NCBI RefSeq assembly: GCF_029853675.1
Contig: NZ_CP122539.1
Coordinates: 186,001 to 250,000, forward strand
Direction: 5' to 3'
Length of the DNA: 64,000 nt
From: Tenacibaculum tangerinum
GTDB lineage: Bacteria > Bacteroidota > Bacteroidia > Flavobacteriales > Flavobacteriaceae
The notes under the pieces are model-generated. The model was not told where the DNA came from, ran no database searches, and was given only the letters and a program-made list of their open reading frames with translations. Positions 63,762-64,000 of this stretch are shown one piece after another. Position 1 is the stretch's first letter. The number at the start of each line of letters is the position of its first letter. Position numbers and translations under genes: made by a program.

Positions 63762-64000
63762 TTAAAGCTTTTCCGGAATCCATTTGATTTCCTCAGCTTG
63801 CAAGTCTTGGGTCAACTTTCGTGCCAACACAAAAAGGTAGTCAGAAAGTCTGTTTAAATACTTTAGAACAGTATCACTAATCGTTTCTTCTTCGTTTAAA
63901 GCCACTACCAATCGTTCTGCTCTACGGCATACACAACGCGCTACGTGACAAAATGACACAGTTTGATGACCGCCAGGAAGCACGAAATGTGTCATTGGAG
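63762..64000 (-). CDS. PduO-type cob(I)alamin adenosyltransferase, C-terminal part (5' end outside window)
   Basis: The last 79 residues of the frame are visible and open to the window edge. [20 protein letters not shown] and [10 protein letters not shown] are the conserved PduO core; in the enzyme the final Arg/Glu region binds ATP. It makes adenosylcobalamin from cob(I)alamin and ATP. The family's penultimate histidine in the HVAR motif is present. The visible Met is internal. Confidence 0.88.
   Translation of the reverse strand, partial: PMTHFVLPGGHQTVSFCHVARCVCRRAERLVVALNEEETISDTVLKYLNRLSDYLFVLARKLTQDLQAEEIKWIPEKL

Overview
The window looks like chromosome of a Flavobacteriaceae member (Bacteroidota), possibly near Tenacibaculum or Polaribacter; the genus is a guess. 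The DNA is AT-rich, candidate promoters are of the Bacteroidota TAnnTTTG type, and the housekeeping genes have family-typical features: a 1116-residue SecA, a MutS2 without a Smr domain, a DUF3822 protein beside RsmD, and a TonB-dependent receptor with an STN domain.

Left flank (1-27,250): ordinary core genes. They include a TonB receptor fragment, pepD, recR, hemJ, rsmD-DUF3822, a RecD-like helicase, a PIG-L deacetylase, two Nudix genes, an ATP-grasp protein, an M42 peptidase, PlsC, the hutI-hutG pair (hutG frameshifted, with a repeat-bounded GIY-YIG gene wedged between), the divergent oxyR/dps pair, a TauE-type transporter and acs. Right flank (56,372-64,000): mutS2, ung, secA, a DUF2795 gene and the end of a PduO-type adenosyltransferase gene.

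The centre (about 27,570-55,140) is the remarkable part. It is a 27.6-kb array of about 20 gene cassettes, all on the minus strand, separated by about 20 imperfect palindromic sites, mostly 135-145 bp long. At almost every cassette the first ~8-11 bases after one site are the reverse complement of the last bases before the next site. The boxes differ between cassettes but match within each. That is the R''/R' signature left when an integron recombinase inserts circular cassettes at GTT. The array abuts a tyrosine recombinase gene (55,246-56,330) that lacks the extra segment of classical IntI integrases and carries a one-base frameshift before its catalytic tyrosine. I read this as a large chromosomal integron-like system of Bacteroidota served by a non-classical recombinase.

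The cargo resembles a defence and cell-surface library. It has a TIR protein, a NACHT NTPase, a caspase-like protease, a 6-kb restriction-modification operon carried as one cassette, a rhomboid protease, a TPR protein, several lipoproteins and membrane proteins, DUF6000-like and DUF6193-like proteins, a duplicated Cys-rich protein, and a 50-residue Asn-rich protein next to a membrane protein. Some cassettes lack genes, one is interrupted by an IS3-family element, and two sites at the distal end carry remnants of a small IS1182-like element. No toxin-antitoxin pair was recognised.
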